64,000 bases of DNA from contig NC_080541.1 of assembly GCF_028640845.1 (NCBI RefSeq), positions 175,698,502 through 175,762,501 on the forward strand, in the 5' to 3' direction. Positions 1 to 10,752 of this stretch are shown piece after piece. Origin of the DNA: Ahaetulla prasina. Taxonomy: Eukaryota; Chordata; Lepidosauria; Squamata; Colubridae. The stretch's first letter is position 1, and every line of letters begins with the position of its first letter. Under the pieces are notes generated by a model, which was not told the origin of the DNA, did no database searches, and saw only the letters and a list, made by a program, of their open reading frames with translations. Position numbers and translations under genes: made by a program.

Positions 1-241
1 GGTAATGTACAGATACATTGCAACTAGGTAAATGTAGACTTGAAAACGGGCTAAATGATGACGGCATTTAAACATAAGTATTGATAGCTTAAAACCATGA
101 ACTAACTATTGAAGATCAGCAAAATCTTTGTTAACACAACAACAATTCAATGCGAGTGAATTTAATTTTAAAAAATTATCTGAAGGGGGAAATAGGTCAT
201 TTGCTTGAAGAATACAAATCAGAGGAAGATTGTTACATTAC

Positions 242-364
242 CTGAAAGAAATGCCTTCATCGTCCTTTAGTACACCATAATCCTTAGCAATTAGACGTTT
301 TGTGTCAGAAACCAGAGGAATGCGCATGCTGCCTAGTCCACCCTGCTTTTTGGGAGTGTTGATC
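242..364 (-). CDS. PRDX1: PRDX1 coding exon 3
   Basis: 123-nt exon, acceptor CCTAAAG, donor CAG|GTAATG. Reads [20 protein letters not shown] then KDDEGISF and ends inside R128. This is the last PRDX1 exon in the window; bases 1-241 are intron. Confidence 0.96.
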
Positions 365-2848
365 CTTTAGGAAAAGTTCAAGAAAGAGTTCAAAAATTGG
401 TATAGTTTTTCAAATAAATACTTTTAAAATGATCAATCACAACTGGAGCACCAATGTGCAAATATAAAGTATTTTAGCAACTTTAACAATTGCAAAGAGG
501 CAGAGATCCAAAACTATCCTCCTTAGTTTTAGTCTTTGGCAGATTACCAAATGTCAGTTCCCATTATATGAATACAGTGGAAACTTTTTGGGTGGTGCAA
601 TCCAACTGCCCTTGTGCAATATAAATTGCCACAAAAATTCAACAGATCCTTGGTGTTAATAGAGCTACTAGGAGATGGCAGAAACAAATAGGTCCATTTA
701 GTGTAAGCTTTAACAGACTCTAAAAATCTTTAAAGCTCCGCATGTTTGTGACAGTTATTCAGAGACTCGCTTCTTTTTCACCTATCAGTTTTGCAAGTTA
801 TTAAGCAGGAATTAGGTTTCATCTCTTCTATATATGAATTGCTTAGTACATGAAATGACATTAGAAATAAGTTAAAGCTTGCTGATGAAATCACTTCAGG
901 GCAGTTGTTCATTTCACTTGCACCAATGTCTTCCAACCTTTTCATTAAGTGTAAACCACACTAAACTCAAAGGTTTTGATTTGAACAGAAACACACAGGT
1001 TTCTACCATTATCAGAAAAAGCTCTTTGACAGGATGAAAGCCCCAAACCCAAAGATTCTTACCAGGCTAGATGGCAAAAGTGAGAATCAACAGAAGCACC
1101 AATCACCTCACAATTTATCTTCTTGAATTCATCAGAACGGTCACTGAATGAAATAATTTCAGTTGGGCAGACAAAGGTGAAATCAAGTGGATAGAAGAAG
1201 AATACAACGTATTTCCCTAGGAAAAAGTTGAAAAAGGTGGTCAACAGCACAGAAACATTTTTTTCATAGTCAAATTGGTACAATTACAGCAAGATATACA
1301 GTAATTACTAAGGCTGTGCATAAAATGCAAAGTGTTTTGAAACCAAAACAAACCAATGTATTCTACAAGTTCTGCCAGAACCATTCTGGATTTGCCATGG
1401 GGTGGCTGAAACAAAACTCAGTGGTCAATTCAAGTCTTTTGTTCTGTCCTTATACTTTCACTACCTTTGAGCAATTCCTGCCCTATATTAATGTATTAAT
1501 CAGAACAAAACAGCCTCATTCCATTCAGAATTTGGACCAAAATTTCCAAAAACCTGCATTTTAAGTCAGCCACAGAACATCCAAAAGCATGCACAGGATG
1601 ATTTTGCACAATACCAAATCCTGTATTCCAAAATTCAAATATTAGAGCAATTTTATGGCATCTCTGCAGATGTACTCATTGCTAAACAGCACAAAAGATA
1701 TCTGGTACAACTGAGAATGCTATGTAATCAAAAGTTCTCCTTACTGCTAACCATATTTGTGGGTGCTTCATACACAACTCTATAAAACAATAGGGGCCTA
1801 TACCTCATGCAAGTTTCAGCATAAAAATATCAAACTCCAGAAAAGGTAGTGTATTATTCCTTCACTAACCAATTATGCTACATACTTACCAATTGCCAGC
1901 ACAATTCAGCTGCTGGCTATCAGCTGCAGTAACTACTTAAGGCCAAGGTAAGTTAAAGCAGGTGCTATCAATATAGTGCCTCCCCACACACTTCAATTCT
2001 CTGTTATCTCAACATTCAAAAACAATCTAAAGCCATATATCTGTATTAATGTGCTGAGGGCCACAATGTTGCCAGATAACTTAATCTAGATTTATTCAGT
2101 GGACTTCCACTTTCAAATAGATTCCTGGAAGCATCAGGTTCTTGTTTCTCCGCTGCCAAATAAAATTTGGCCAAGTCATAATCAGCATAGCATTTTGACA
2201 CTGAGCAGCCTTTCCAACCACAATTAATATCAAGTAAAAGGGGAACTGGCTTGTTTTGCTGTTGGGATTGTGCTTTTCCTGCCAAAGGCATTAGAATATT
2301 GGCTCTCAGAGATGCTCTCCTGAAATCCAGCCTTGAGACCAAGTATAGTAGACAGGATGAAGTAAACCATATCTTTTTCTTTCCTCCTCTATCTATATCG
2401 AAGTATATCTATGACAAAACCGATTGCTACAATTCTCTCATGATTTGACTGGTGAGACAAGCACACCACATCCTCCATGTTTCTTATATGCAAACTGCCT
2501 ACTATATTCAGCTGGCTAATTTAGGCTTCAAGTGGACGCCTCACCCATAATTTAAATGTTCCATGCCCATGCATAATACATTTTGTTACAAACCAGCTGT
2601 GAGATGCTCAAACTGTATTTTTGCAACCTTAAACAGAATTATTTCAGAAGCAAAGATCCTGTTTTTGGACCAAGATCCTATTTATCTACATAATGTTCTA
2701 CACCACCACCTCCTCCAATCCAACAAGCTTTGTTAGACTTACCTTTGTAGTCAGAAAGTTTAATATCTTTGAACTGCCCATCTGGCATTACTGCTGTGGC
2801 TTTGAAGTCTGGGGCTGGTTTCCCAATGAAAGCATTTCCCGAGGACAT
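242..2848 (-). CDS. PRDX1: Peroxiredoxin 1 (partial, 5' coding part)
   Basis: Typical 2-Cys peroxiredoxin that reduces H2O2 and alkyl peroxides using thioredoxin; mainly cytosolic and nuclear. Three coding exons (2743-2848, 1063-1216, 242-364; minus strand) join in frame with GT-AG junctions and give residues 1-127 plus two bases of codon 128, out of about 199 in the family. The peroxidatic cysteine is C52 in FTFVCPTE. C71 and C83 (DSHFCHLAW) are present; C83 at the dimer interface separates PRDX1 from PRDX2. The resolving cysteine near 173 and the C-terminal YF motif belong to exons beyond the left edge of the window. The start ATG (2848-2846) matches the family N-terminus MSSGNA. Exon lengths of 106, 154 and 123 nt equal those I recall for the human gene. 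Transcribed divergently from AKR1A1, 13 kb away. Confidence 0.97.
365..1062 (-). other. PRDX1 intron
   Basis: Intron between the second and third coding exons. No repeat or further exon recognised. Confidence 0.8.
1063..1216 (-). CDS. PRDX1: PRDX1 coding exon 2 (peroxidatic Cys)
   Basis: Acceptor TTTTTCCTAG, donor TG|GTAAGAATC, 154 nt. Encodes [19 protein letters not shown] with peroxidatic C52, then C71 and C83, and ends inside W87. Confidence 0.97.
1217..2742 (-). other. PRDX1 intron
   Basis: Intron between the first two coding exons, AT-rich. No mobile element recognised; the short open frames in it have no family resemblance. Confidence 0.8.
2743..2848 (-). CDS. PRDX1: PRDX1 coding exon 1 (residues 1-36)
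   Basis: Coding part of the exon holding the start codon, reading [15 protein letters not shown] and on to SDYKG. Donor is G|GTAAGTCT on the minus strand, phase 1. The acceptor upstream of the ATG follows a CT-rich tract, with AG either at about 2863 (the first AG) or at 2854. A short 5' UTR piece therefore belongs to the same exon. Confidence 0.96.
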
Positions 2849-2863
2849 TGTGACTGAAGCTTG

Positions 2864-4523
2864 AGAGAGAGAGAAATAATCAGATGATGTTTTGCTAGGT
2901 ATCACTTGAAACAGCAGTGATAATGCAGCTGGCCAAGCTATTCAGAACCTCAGAAATTTTAGAAGCTGAAATTTAATGGCCTAAAAAATGGTCTTAAGCC
3001 TTTAAAAAATAATTCATATTAGAATTCCCCAATTACCAATTACCCAAACTACAGATTAATATTCTTTTGTTAATACAGATTTCCTGAATATAGGACAGCA
3101 TTTTTTCTACATTTATCAACCATCAACTGGGATAAGAGTATGGCCTAAGAAACCATATATTTTATCTGGCTTAGTTCCTAAAATCAACTGTTCTTTATAC
3201 AGTACATCCTTCTGCTACTCTTATGCAGCTATAGATTTTGCAATCCCTAATCTTATCAAGCACAAGCACAAACTTCTGGCATAATTACCACAGATTTTAA
3301 GACTCAGCATTGTAGACAAATAGTATTTGCAGATTCCCATAACAATATCAATTCAAGTTATACGTTCAAGGCAATAATCTGTATCAAGTATAGAAAACAC
3401 AACTAAATCTAAATTAGCTTTACCCAAGATGAACCCCTTCAAGCCCCATAATTCTCAGGTGTTGCTGTATTGGCCATGAAAGAAAATGTATGTAATATAT
3501 AAGTACTCCCAATGTTCCAAACCCTGGGGAGTTAAGAGTACAATTTGACATAATCCAAAAAAAGTTCACTCTGTACATTTGTGCAAGCTAGACATTAGAT
3601 TCTGAAACAATTCTGATTATTAAAGCCAGCAAGTTTAAAGAAAAATCTTAAGGGCAGTCTTTAAACAATCCAAGTTCAGATGGGAATAGATTTCGTTTTC
3701 GGTTATGTAATTACCGAAAATTGAAACTCTTAAAGAGGAAGTAAGTTCATGAAGTTCATGAATTTTCACCATGCCACGGCTGTTGTAAATTTTACGTCTC
3801 AAATTCCAAGGAGTTCAATGACATTTTTCTCCAATTCCGTTTGGAAAGATTGCAGCCCTTTTATCACGTTTTATCCTTAACTGCAAGCACGAACGAACTT
3901 GCACATCGCGCTAATCTTCGAATTGCTAAAATGTTCCGTAGCCATCAAGTGAAACAGGCGAGATCGAAAACAAACCACCCTGGATCTTTAATTAGAACAC
4001 AAATAGATCAAAATGCCTAGCAACCCCCAAGGAGCTCTTAAGAAGCCCGAGTCGTCCGCTTCTAGCCAGAGCAGCCGAGCGTCTCTGGCAAAGGAAACTC
4101 GCCTTAACGGTCTCCTTGTTTAAATAGCCCACTGTTAACCTCCAGCGATTCAACCGCAACATCGTTACAAGAAATGCAAGACGCGCAACTTAATGTAATA
4201 ATCTAAGAGGCAGCGCAATCCGTGCCCGCAATCCGTGCAGATAACCGTCTTTCGGTTGTTTCAACCAGATTTTTTCTCTCTTTCGCCTCCGCCCAGGTGA
4301 AGCCAAGAGGCACCTGCTGCGAGAAAGCCAGCAAAAACTTCCAACACTGCTTTCATTATTTAAAAAAAAAAGTATCCCTGCTTCTCCAACATGCAATAAA
4401 ATATCACCGAAAGCTATGTTTTTTTTTTCTTCCCCCTTGCTTGTGGAGAAGCTATTCCACAAATCCAACCCGGGCTATGAAACGCACCTCCCGCCACCCC
4501 GGCTCTCACCCAGCTGCAGTTAC
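2864..4523 (-). other. PRDX1 first intron
   Basis: Intron separating the predicted 5' UTR exon from the start-codon exon. The part near the promoter (3,750-4,520) is richer in CpG than the rest. No repeat recognised. Confidence 0.6.
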
Positions 4524-4578
4524 CTCCTAAAGCGAATCAAGAGAAAACTCTTCAAGAACTCGACCAGTACAAGATAGG
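4524..4578 (-). other. PRDX1: PRDX1 non-coding first exon (predicted 5' UTR)
   Basis: On the minus strand a TATAAAA box (4603-4609) is followed about 30 bases later by a stretch that reaches a good donor, GGAG|GTAACTG, at 4524/4523. This gives a roughly 55-nt first exon ahead of a 1.7 kb intron. The transcription start is inferred from TATA spacing only. Confidence 0.55.
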
Positions 4579-4599
4579 AAGAAAGAAAGGCGAGTTACC

Positions 4600-4760
4600 T
4601 GATTTTATACCCTCCGAAATCTCGCGATAGAAGTGACGCAAAGCCGGTAATCCTACCGGTTGGCTCCTTTTCCCGCTCGCTTCCCGCCCTTTGCTAGGAG
4701 CTGCAGCGCCAGCATGACTTTGCAGGTTTGCTCTTCCACGGTGCTCGCCTTGCATGGTTG
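4600..4760 (-). promoter_or_regulatory. PRDX1: PRDX1 promoter with TATA box and ARE-like site
   Basis: A GC-richer stretch directly upstream of the predicted start. It holds TATAAAA at 4603-4609 (minus), a TGACGCAA CRE/C/EBP-like site near 4634, and ATGACTTTGCA at 4714-4724 (plus). The last fits the antioxidant response element core RTGACnnnGCR bound by NRF2-MAF. PRDX1 is a known NRF2 target, so this is the natural candidate element. None of it is proven here. Confidence 0.5.
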
Positions 4761-5041
4761 TCTAGTAAAACATCAGATTAAAATTCGGAGTGATAAATGA
4801 ATTAATAGAATTCAGAGCAGTCTGGCCGGTTTTTTGTGCTTCTTCCTGTCTGGGGGAAAGCCCTCCTCCTCCGAGTGGTTCTTTCGGCGCCCATATCAAA
4901 TTTTGCTAACAGTGTTGCTAAGTAATTAGATGTCACTGCTTACCAACATCTTATTGTGTAATCAATGTAAATAAAAAATGCAAAGTCATGACGAATCGGC
5001 CTTTTTCTAAATAAAAAGAGACATTTGTATTTTACATCAGA

Positions 5042-5356
5042 CCAAAGGTGCTTTCTTTCAAAAGGTAAGAAGACTTTCTTGTTTTGCTAGAAGACATTTC
5101 GCTTCTCATCCAGGAATCTTGTTCAGTTCTGACTGAATGGTGGAGAATAGGATTTATATTCCTTGTGGTCATGTGGTCCTTAGCTTCCTTTCTGAGAAGG
5201 GTTGAGGTCCCTTTGGAGGTTTATCTCTGCCCTCAGGGTCACTTGAATCCTTTCATTCTCCACCATTCAGTCACAACCGAACAAACTTCTTGAATGAGAA
5301 GCGAAACATCTAGCAAAACAGGAAAGTTCAGTTGCCTTTTGAAAGCTTTGGAATAA
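5042..5356. mobile_element. Inverted-repeat element with hammerhead-like arms (Penelope-like end?)
   Basis: Left arm 5042-5150 and right arm 5258-5356 are inverted copies, about 85% identical by eye, and both include CTCCACCATTCAGTCA. Read outward, each arm holds a degenerate hammerhead-like layout: CTGAACA (left) or CCGAACA (5277-5283, right) in place of CTGANGA, then a small hairpin with AGAAGC, then CGAAA, which is GAAAC (5303-5307) in the right arm. Hammerheads are known in Penelope-like retroelements. Assignment is by inference and both copies look decayed. Confidence 0.5.
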
Positions 5357-5903
5357 CCATGACCTGGGCAATTGAGAATCTGCATAGACATCACACGTCA
5401 GCATTCTTAGCTTGGTTTATAGTTAAGCATCTCTTAAAAGCAATTAATTGTGTTTAAGACCCAAGGTAATTTGGTTCAGTTCAGGTGATAATGCTATCAT
5501 CTTGAAAAATAGTAGATTGTGCTAATTTACCTCAGTTGAATCATATTTTACTGAAATAACCAAACCTAGGTTGCAGTGTATGCTAACGGATCACACAACA
5601 ATACAAATTAGCAGCTATATTTAACCTTGAATATTGAAAATGGTATGCAAAATTATTAAGTTCCTTAACTAACCATAGTAGCCAAATTCACATGAGGACG
5701 CAATCTGACTTCTAGTATCTAAAAAGATGTCTCTTTTATGCTCTATGTGGTGGGAGCATGGACATGGGAAACCTCAGCACTGAAGGATGAAATAAATTAC
5801 TGGCTGACATCTTATATTCTGGTGATTTTAAATAAATTGGAGTTACACACTTTCAGTCAGAAGATCATTTTATGTACTACTTGAAAAAGAAAAGCAACAA
5901 AAG
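5357..5903. other. Intergenic, nothing recognised
   Basis: AT-rich sequence between the inverted-repeat element and a BovB relic. No gene or repeat recognised. Confidence 0.5.
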
Positions 5904-6255
5904 AATGGTACTGCTTTCATAGTTGAAAAATATATAGCAAAGACAATATTTGGGTACCATGCAGTCAGTGACTATTACCAATTAGACTTCTTAGAAACCC
6001 TTTGATATGACAGTTATTGAAGCTTATGCTTCAGATACTGATGCAAAAGAGCAAGGAAGGATTGATGAGTATTATGATCAAGTTCAACCTGAAATTGACA
6101 GAATATGCACATTTATGGTGCTTGTGATAGAGACTATAATTCCAAGGTGGGAAAATATAAAATATAATTGGACTGGGAAATTAACCAGGACAATGACATA
6201 CCAGTTTATTTCCAGAATTTCCAATTATTTATTGCTAACAAAATTTCTTTATTGC
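5904..6255 (+). pseudogene. RTE/BovB LINE endonuclease fragment
   Basis: Two adjacent frames read as an APE-type endonuclease of RTE/BovB LINEs. The first is NGTAFIVEKYIAKTIFGYH from 5904, stopped by TGA at about 6003. The next frame gives TVIEAYASDTDAKE and QVQPEID, then (after another shift) DYNSKVGKYK, which matches the GDxNxKVG motif. Frameshifts and stops make it a dead relic. Confidence 0.7.
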
Positions 6256-6284
6256 TAAGAATCAAAATGAAATCTAACTACAGG

Positions 6285-6510
6285 TAGTCCCTCACTTATG
6301 ACAATAATTGGGACTGGAAATCCAGTTATCTTTATAGTCATAAATCAAGGTAACCTGTGAGTGGAAGCAATTTTCCAGCTTTTCCCACAGCAATTCCATT
6401 TGTTTAAATCCATTTGTTTAAATTTGAAAAGTATCTTGAAACTTTTGTTGCAAAATGCAGCAGTTAAGCAACAGTATAGTTACATAATGACAATGCTGTA
6501 TTAAACAAAT
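6285..6510. repeat. Diverged TIR-type MITE fragment
   Basis: Begins CTACAGGTAGTCCCTCACTT, the left end of the TA-flanked GGTAGTCC repeat family seen elsewhere in the window. The right end is not clear. Confidence 0.35.
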
Positions 6511-8540
6511 CAAGATCTCAACTAATCAGATTAGCAGGAAACATTTTTATAAGGCTACAGCCATAAATTCAGCTGTTGAATATGTAGGAAAGGGCTATGG
6601 AAAATTCTTCCCAGTACATTGGGTTCTATTCGCCTAGTACTTAAAAAAATGACAAAATTGTATCTTTTTTAAACCAATATTTTAGTGTCTATTGTAGGAA
6701 GTTAGCACCCACCCCTCTCCTAGGAGAATGAAATATTTTAGGAAATATTAAAAAGGGCAGAAGATTATATTTCCCTGGATAAGAAATAGAGAAACATGTT
6801 TTAAAGACAAAGCAGCTTCCTGACTCCCCCCACTTTTGTCAATGGACCATCATCTGCAACACAATAGGACCCATCTAGCAACAGAAACTCACCACATGGC
6901 ACCTGGGAAGTTTACATCAGCCAGGAAGGCTAGCTAAGACCCCCATCCCCTTGGAGTGTGACAACCAATCAGGATACTCTTCCTGTGCACCAGAAAGTTC
7001 AAAGCTCAGAGAAAGCATAAAGCCAGGGAGTGTACAGCATCTCATCCCTTTTCTGTTCAGGAACTCAAGCCATGTGATCCTGACCACCATTAAACCATCT
7101 TTCCAAGCAGTCTCCATGTTTCCAGTGTCTTTTTCCCCACTTGGAACTGAACCCAGATGGACATTTCTTCCAACACTGTCTTAAGTAATTTTTATTTTTA
7201 ATTGCATTGATATGGATTTTTGTCTTTTATTTGTTGTTATAAGTTGCCTTACGTTTTAGTATAAACAGAAGAATGCATACCATTAGGTATATTCCACCCA
7301 ATATATACGGTCAGTAAAAATAAATAAGCTATATAACATGGTTTACAAACCAAAATGGGTAGCACAGTAAAGTTTTTTCCTATTGCTGAATTAAATTGCA
7401 ATCTTCTGATCTTGAGTTAGCAGAAAATTATGTTACCATAAAATATAACATTCCTACTACTAATCCCTATCTGACATTCATTGCCTTTTGTTTGGGCATG
7501 TTTGTGAACTGACATTCTTATTTTGTATATGTGCATGTTGTGCAAAGCAATTAGTTTGATCCTCTGAATTTGTTATCCTCTCTTATTTCTAAGTATCACC
7601 AACGAGCACAAAACTGCTAACACTTAGGAGGGTATACATTTGGACAAGTGACTTCACCCACTCCTCCTTCTGTACAGCAAAACAAGAGAACTGGGATCTT
7701 CTTGCCAAATTCACAAGTTTCCTGAACTGCTGTTTAGTATACTTGTGCAGCTTTGAATTAAGTCAAGGTTTGGGGGTTGTGGAACAGCTCTTCAGCAGGC
7801 TTGTTTGGATTAGGTGTTTCAAACCACTGTTTTCCCTGTTTTCAGAGTATGCCAGTCTTTGAAAACCCAGCAGCTCCCCAGCTCTTTCTATGCGAAAGAC
7901 TGGGGTAGAAAAGTGTCTGGGCCTCAGATTGAAGAAATATCTATATCAGCCAGCAGTGGCTAATAGACCCTAGGTTAATCCAATCCCATATGATTTATCT
8001 GAGAGTATTACCAACTGTCTGAGGAATAAAGTCTGTCAGATTTGACACACCTGGGAATTGCTATTGGATACTCTTAGCCTAAGAAGAAAAAACTACTTTT
8101 AACACCTGTATAGCAAATAACAACTTAAGTTTGTCTCATGCATTAGATAAGGACAAAATGAAGGCAGCATCACAGGTACATGGCATAAGAAAGACAATTC
8201 CTTTATTAAATTTATGTAAAGAAAGGCCCTAAGCCAAAATAAAGCAAACCATATTAAAGTGCAATACAAACTACTTTATGAAATTTACCATGATTTACCT
8301 GTGATGAAAATGGGAGTTTCATATAAGATATTTTAAAGTTATAGAAAAGTGGTTTATTTCTAAATTACCGGCTGGAACTAGGTACATAAAATACTAATTT
8401 AAATCTGTGTCCAAAATGGAAATTATTGAAATTAAATTTCCCTATAAAAAATTTAATCCCAAATTATTGGGGGCTGTTAATATGTGATGAGAAAAAGGTT
8501 CAGAAGCATATTGCATAATATGCTTAGTTATGGTAAATTC
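6511..8540. other. Intergenic, nothing recognised
   Basis: About 2 kb of AT-rich sequence with only short chance open frames and no recognised repeat. Confidence 0.5.
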
Positions 8541-8703
8541 CCACCTTAGGCATAAAAGCTGGATGATCTTGGGGCAGGCAGTCTCTCTCAGGCCAAACCA
8601 CCTTACATAGTTATTTTTCTGGGGTAAACAGGAAGAGGAAACAGTGTTATGTATGTTCAGCACCTTGAGTTATTTGTAAAGTAATAAAAATGGGATAAAA
8701 ATA
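8541..8703 (+). repeat. tRNA-derived SINE, 3' part (family C)
   Basis: Shares CACCTTAGGCATAAAAG, GGCAGTCTCTCTCAGGCC, TATGTATGTTCA and CACCTTGAGTTATTTGTAA with the fuller copy at 45,242. The tRNA-like head is missing. Confidence 0.6.
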
Positions 8704-9046
8704 TAAGTTCGTTCAACCATTATTGACAATATTTGATTTCCTATGTTTTCATGATTTACCAAACTATAAACCAAGCACAGTGATTGGATTTATACAACAC
8801 ACTGAATACTATAGCGCTATCATTGCTATAAATGTGGTTCAATATGTTACGGAAATATAGTTTGAATCAAGGTTCACAAATATAGTTTAATTATGCTTTG
8901 TTAAATTGTGTCACATATAGTTTGGAAACATGTCACATATAGGTTGGAAACATATCCTGCAGTTGATAGACAATGGCTAAAATTATGATGATGATGAGAA
9001 ACTTAACCATTGAATGTAGATTCAAAAGCACTTTTTATTGCATATA

Positions 9047-9180
9047 CCCTGTTTTCCCCAAAATAAGACATCCCCTCATAATAAACCCAATCGGGATTTT
9101 GAGCACATGGCAACAAGGCCAAGTGCTTATTTTGGGGTTCAAAAAATATAAGACAGGGTCTTATTTTTGGGGAAACACGG
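9047..9180. mobile_element. TA-flanked MITE (GTTTTCCCCAAAATAAG family)
   Basis: 134 bp flanked by TA on both sides. Ends are inverted: CCCTGTTTTCCCCAAAATAA at the left and TTATTTTTGGGGAAACACGG at the right. A second copy of the same design is at 55,080-55,214. The TA duplication suggests a Tc1/mariner-type transposase. Confidence 0.75.
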
Positions 9181-9315
9181 TACTACTTATGATTTAACTC
9201 ATCATGCTATATCTCATGACTAAACTCTATCATTAACAACAGTGGAAATTAAATCTTGTATTTGGATTCAGGGTGATGAATTGACAAAATTAACCCAAAA
9301 GTAATTCATTTCCTA

Positions 9316-10207
9316 TCTAATAGCAACCAAAACAATCTGGAACTCAACACACTCAAAACTGTAGAAATGGTGGTAGACTTTAGGAAAAACCCTTCCATAC
9401 TTCCACCTCTCACAATACTTGACAACACAGTATCAACAGTAGAAACCTTCAAATTTCTGGGTTCTATCATATCGCAAGATCTCAAATGGACAGCTAATAT
9501 CAAAAACATCATTAAAAAAGGACAACAAAGAATGTTCTTTCTGCGCCAACTCAGTAAGCTCAAACTGCCCAAGGAGCTGCTGATACAGTTCTACAGAGGA
9601 ATTATTGAGTCTGTCATTTGCACCTCTATAACTGTCTGGTTCGGTTCTGCAACCCAACAAGAAAAACACAGACTTCAGAGGATAATTAGAACTGCAGAAA
9701 AAATAATTGCTACCAACTTGCCTTCCATTGAGGACCTGTATACTGCACGAATCAAGAAGAGGGCCGTGAAAATATTTGTAGATCCCTCGCATCCTGGACA
9801 TAAACTGTTTCAACTCCTACCCTCAAAACGACGCTATAGAGCACTGCACACCAGAACAACTAGACACAAGAACAGTTTTTCCCCGAAGGCCATCACTCTG
9901 CTAAACAAATAATTCCCTCAACACTGTCAGACTATTTACTGAATCTGCACTACTATTAATCGTTTCATAGCTCCCATCACCAATCTCCTTCCACTTATGA
10001 CTGTATGACTATAACTTGTTGCTGGCAATCCTTATGATTTATATTGATATATTGATCATCAATTGTGTTGTAAATGTTGTACCTTGATGAACGTATCTTT
10101 TCTTTTATGTACACTGAGAGCATATGCACCAAGACAAATTCCTTGTGTGTCCAATCACACTTGGCCAATAAAATTCTATTCTATTCTATTCTATTCTATT
10201 CTATTCT
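9316..10207 (+). mobile_element. CR1/L3-type LINE ('Snake1'-like), 5'-truncated
   Basis: Carries the C-terminal part of a reverse-transcriptase ORF (9367-9912: FKFLGSIISQDLKW, then VWFGSATQQEKHRLQR, then DPSHPGHKLFQLLPSKRR). A 3' UTR follows, ending ACTTGGCCAATAAA and then seven ATTCT units (10173-10207). ATTCT is AATAG on the other strand, as in the snake LINE family whose tails seed microsatellites. The N-terminal and catalytic RT regions are missing, so it is dead on arrival. Confidence 0.8.
10173..10207. repeat. (ATTCT)7 microsatellite, LINE tail
   Basis: Seven perfect units at the 3' end of the LINE copy. Confidence 0.95.
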
Positions 10208-10690
10208 AATACCTAGTCATTGTTTAGTGGAAGTCTTTTAAGAGTGACAAGTTTAGGAACTATTTTTTTTAAGTATCTTGAATTTTGAATGATTGTTTTA
10301 AGAAATGTTAATGAGTAATAATAATAATATTGTGTTAATAATATTACAGTTAGGCTTCCCAATCTGCATATTTTCTATTGAAATTTTAATTGTATTTGTT
10401 TCATTTTATGTGTAAGTTATTACAAACACAATGATAAAATAAACAGGAAATAAATTGGTTGTTTGCTATCAACCATTACATCATGCAACTAAAAAAAGAA
10501 CATTGACATATTTTTACTATATGAAAACCTATAACCTTTTTTACTCCAATATCTTAGCTAGATTCATACAACATGGTGAGTTATGAATATTTAGTAAACT
10601 TTCATTAAATAGGTCACAATTTTCTGGGTTGACATTCTATACTAAATTAAACCAAAAACTATTCTTTAATATGCTTCATAAATCTAGCCA
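10208..10690. other. Intergenic, nothing recognised
   Basis: AT-rich spacer between a Snake1-type LINE and the tail of the antisense LINE. Confidence 0.5.
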
Positions 10691-10696
10691 TTAAAT

Positions 10697-10702
10697 AAGT
10701 AT

Positions 10703-10749
<47 letters not shown>

Positions 10750-10752
10750 TTA
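10697..10752. repeat. (TTTA)n microsatellite, LINE tail
   Basis: About fourteen tandem ATTT/TTTA units forming the 3' tail of the antisense LINE. Confidence 0.95.

Noticed and set aside
242..2848. PRDX2 in place of PRDX1
   Set aside because: C83 in DSHFCHLAW and the SSGNA start are PRDX1 features, and the AKR1A1-NASP neighbourhood is that of PRDX1.
9433..9813. 126-codon minus-strand frame
   Set aside because: Antisense shadow of the Snake1-type reverse-transcriptase fragment.
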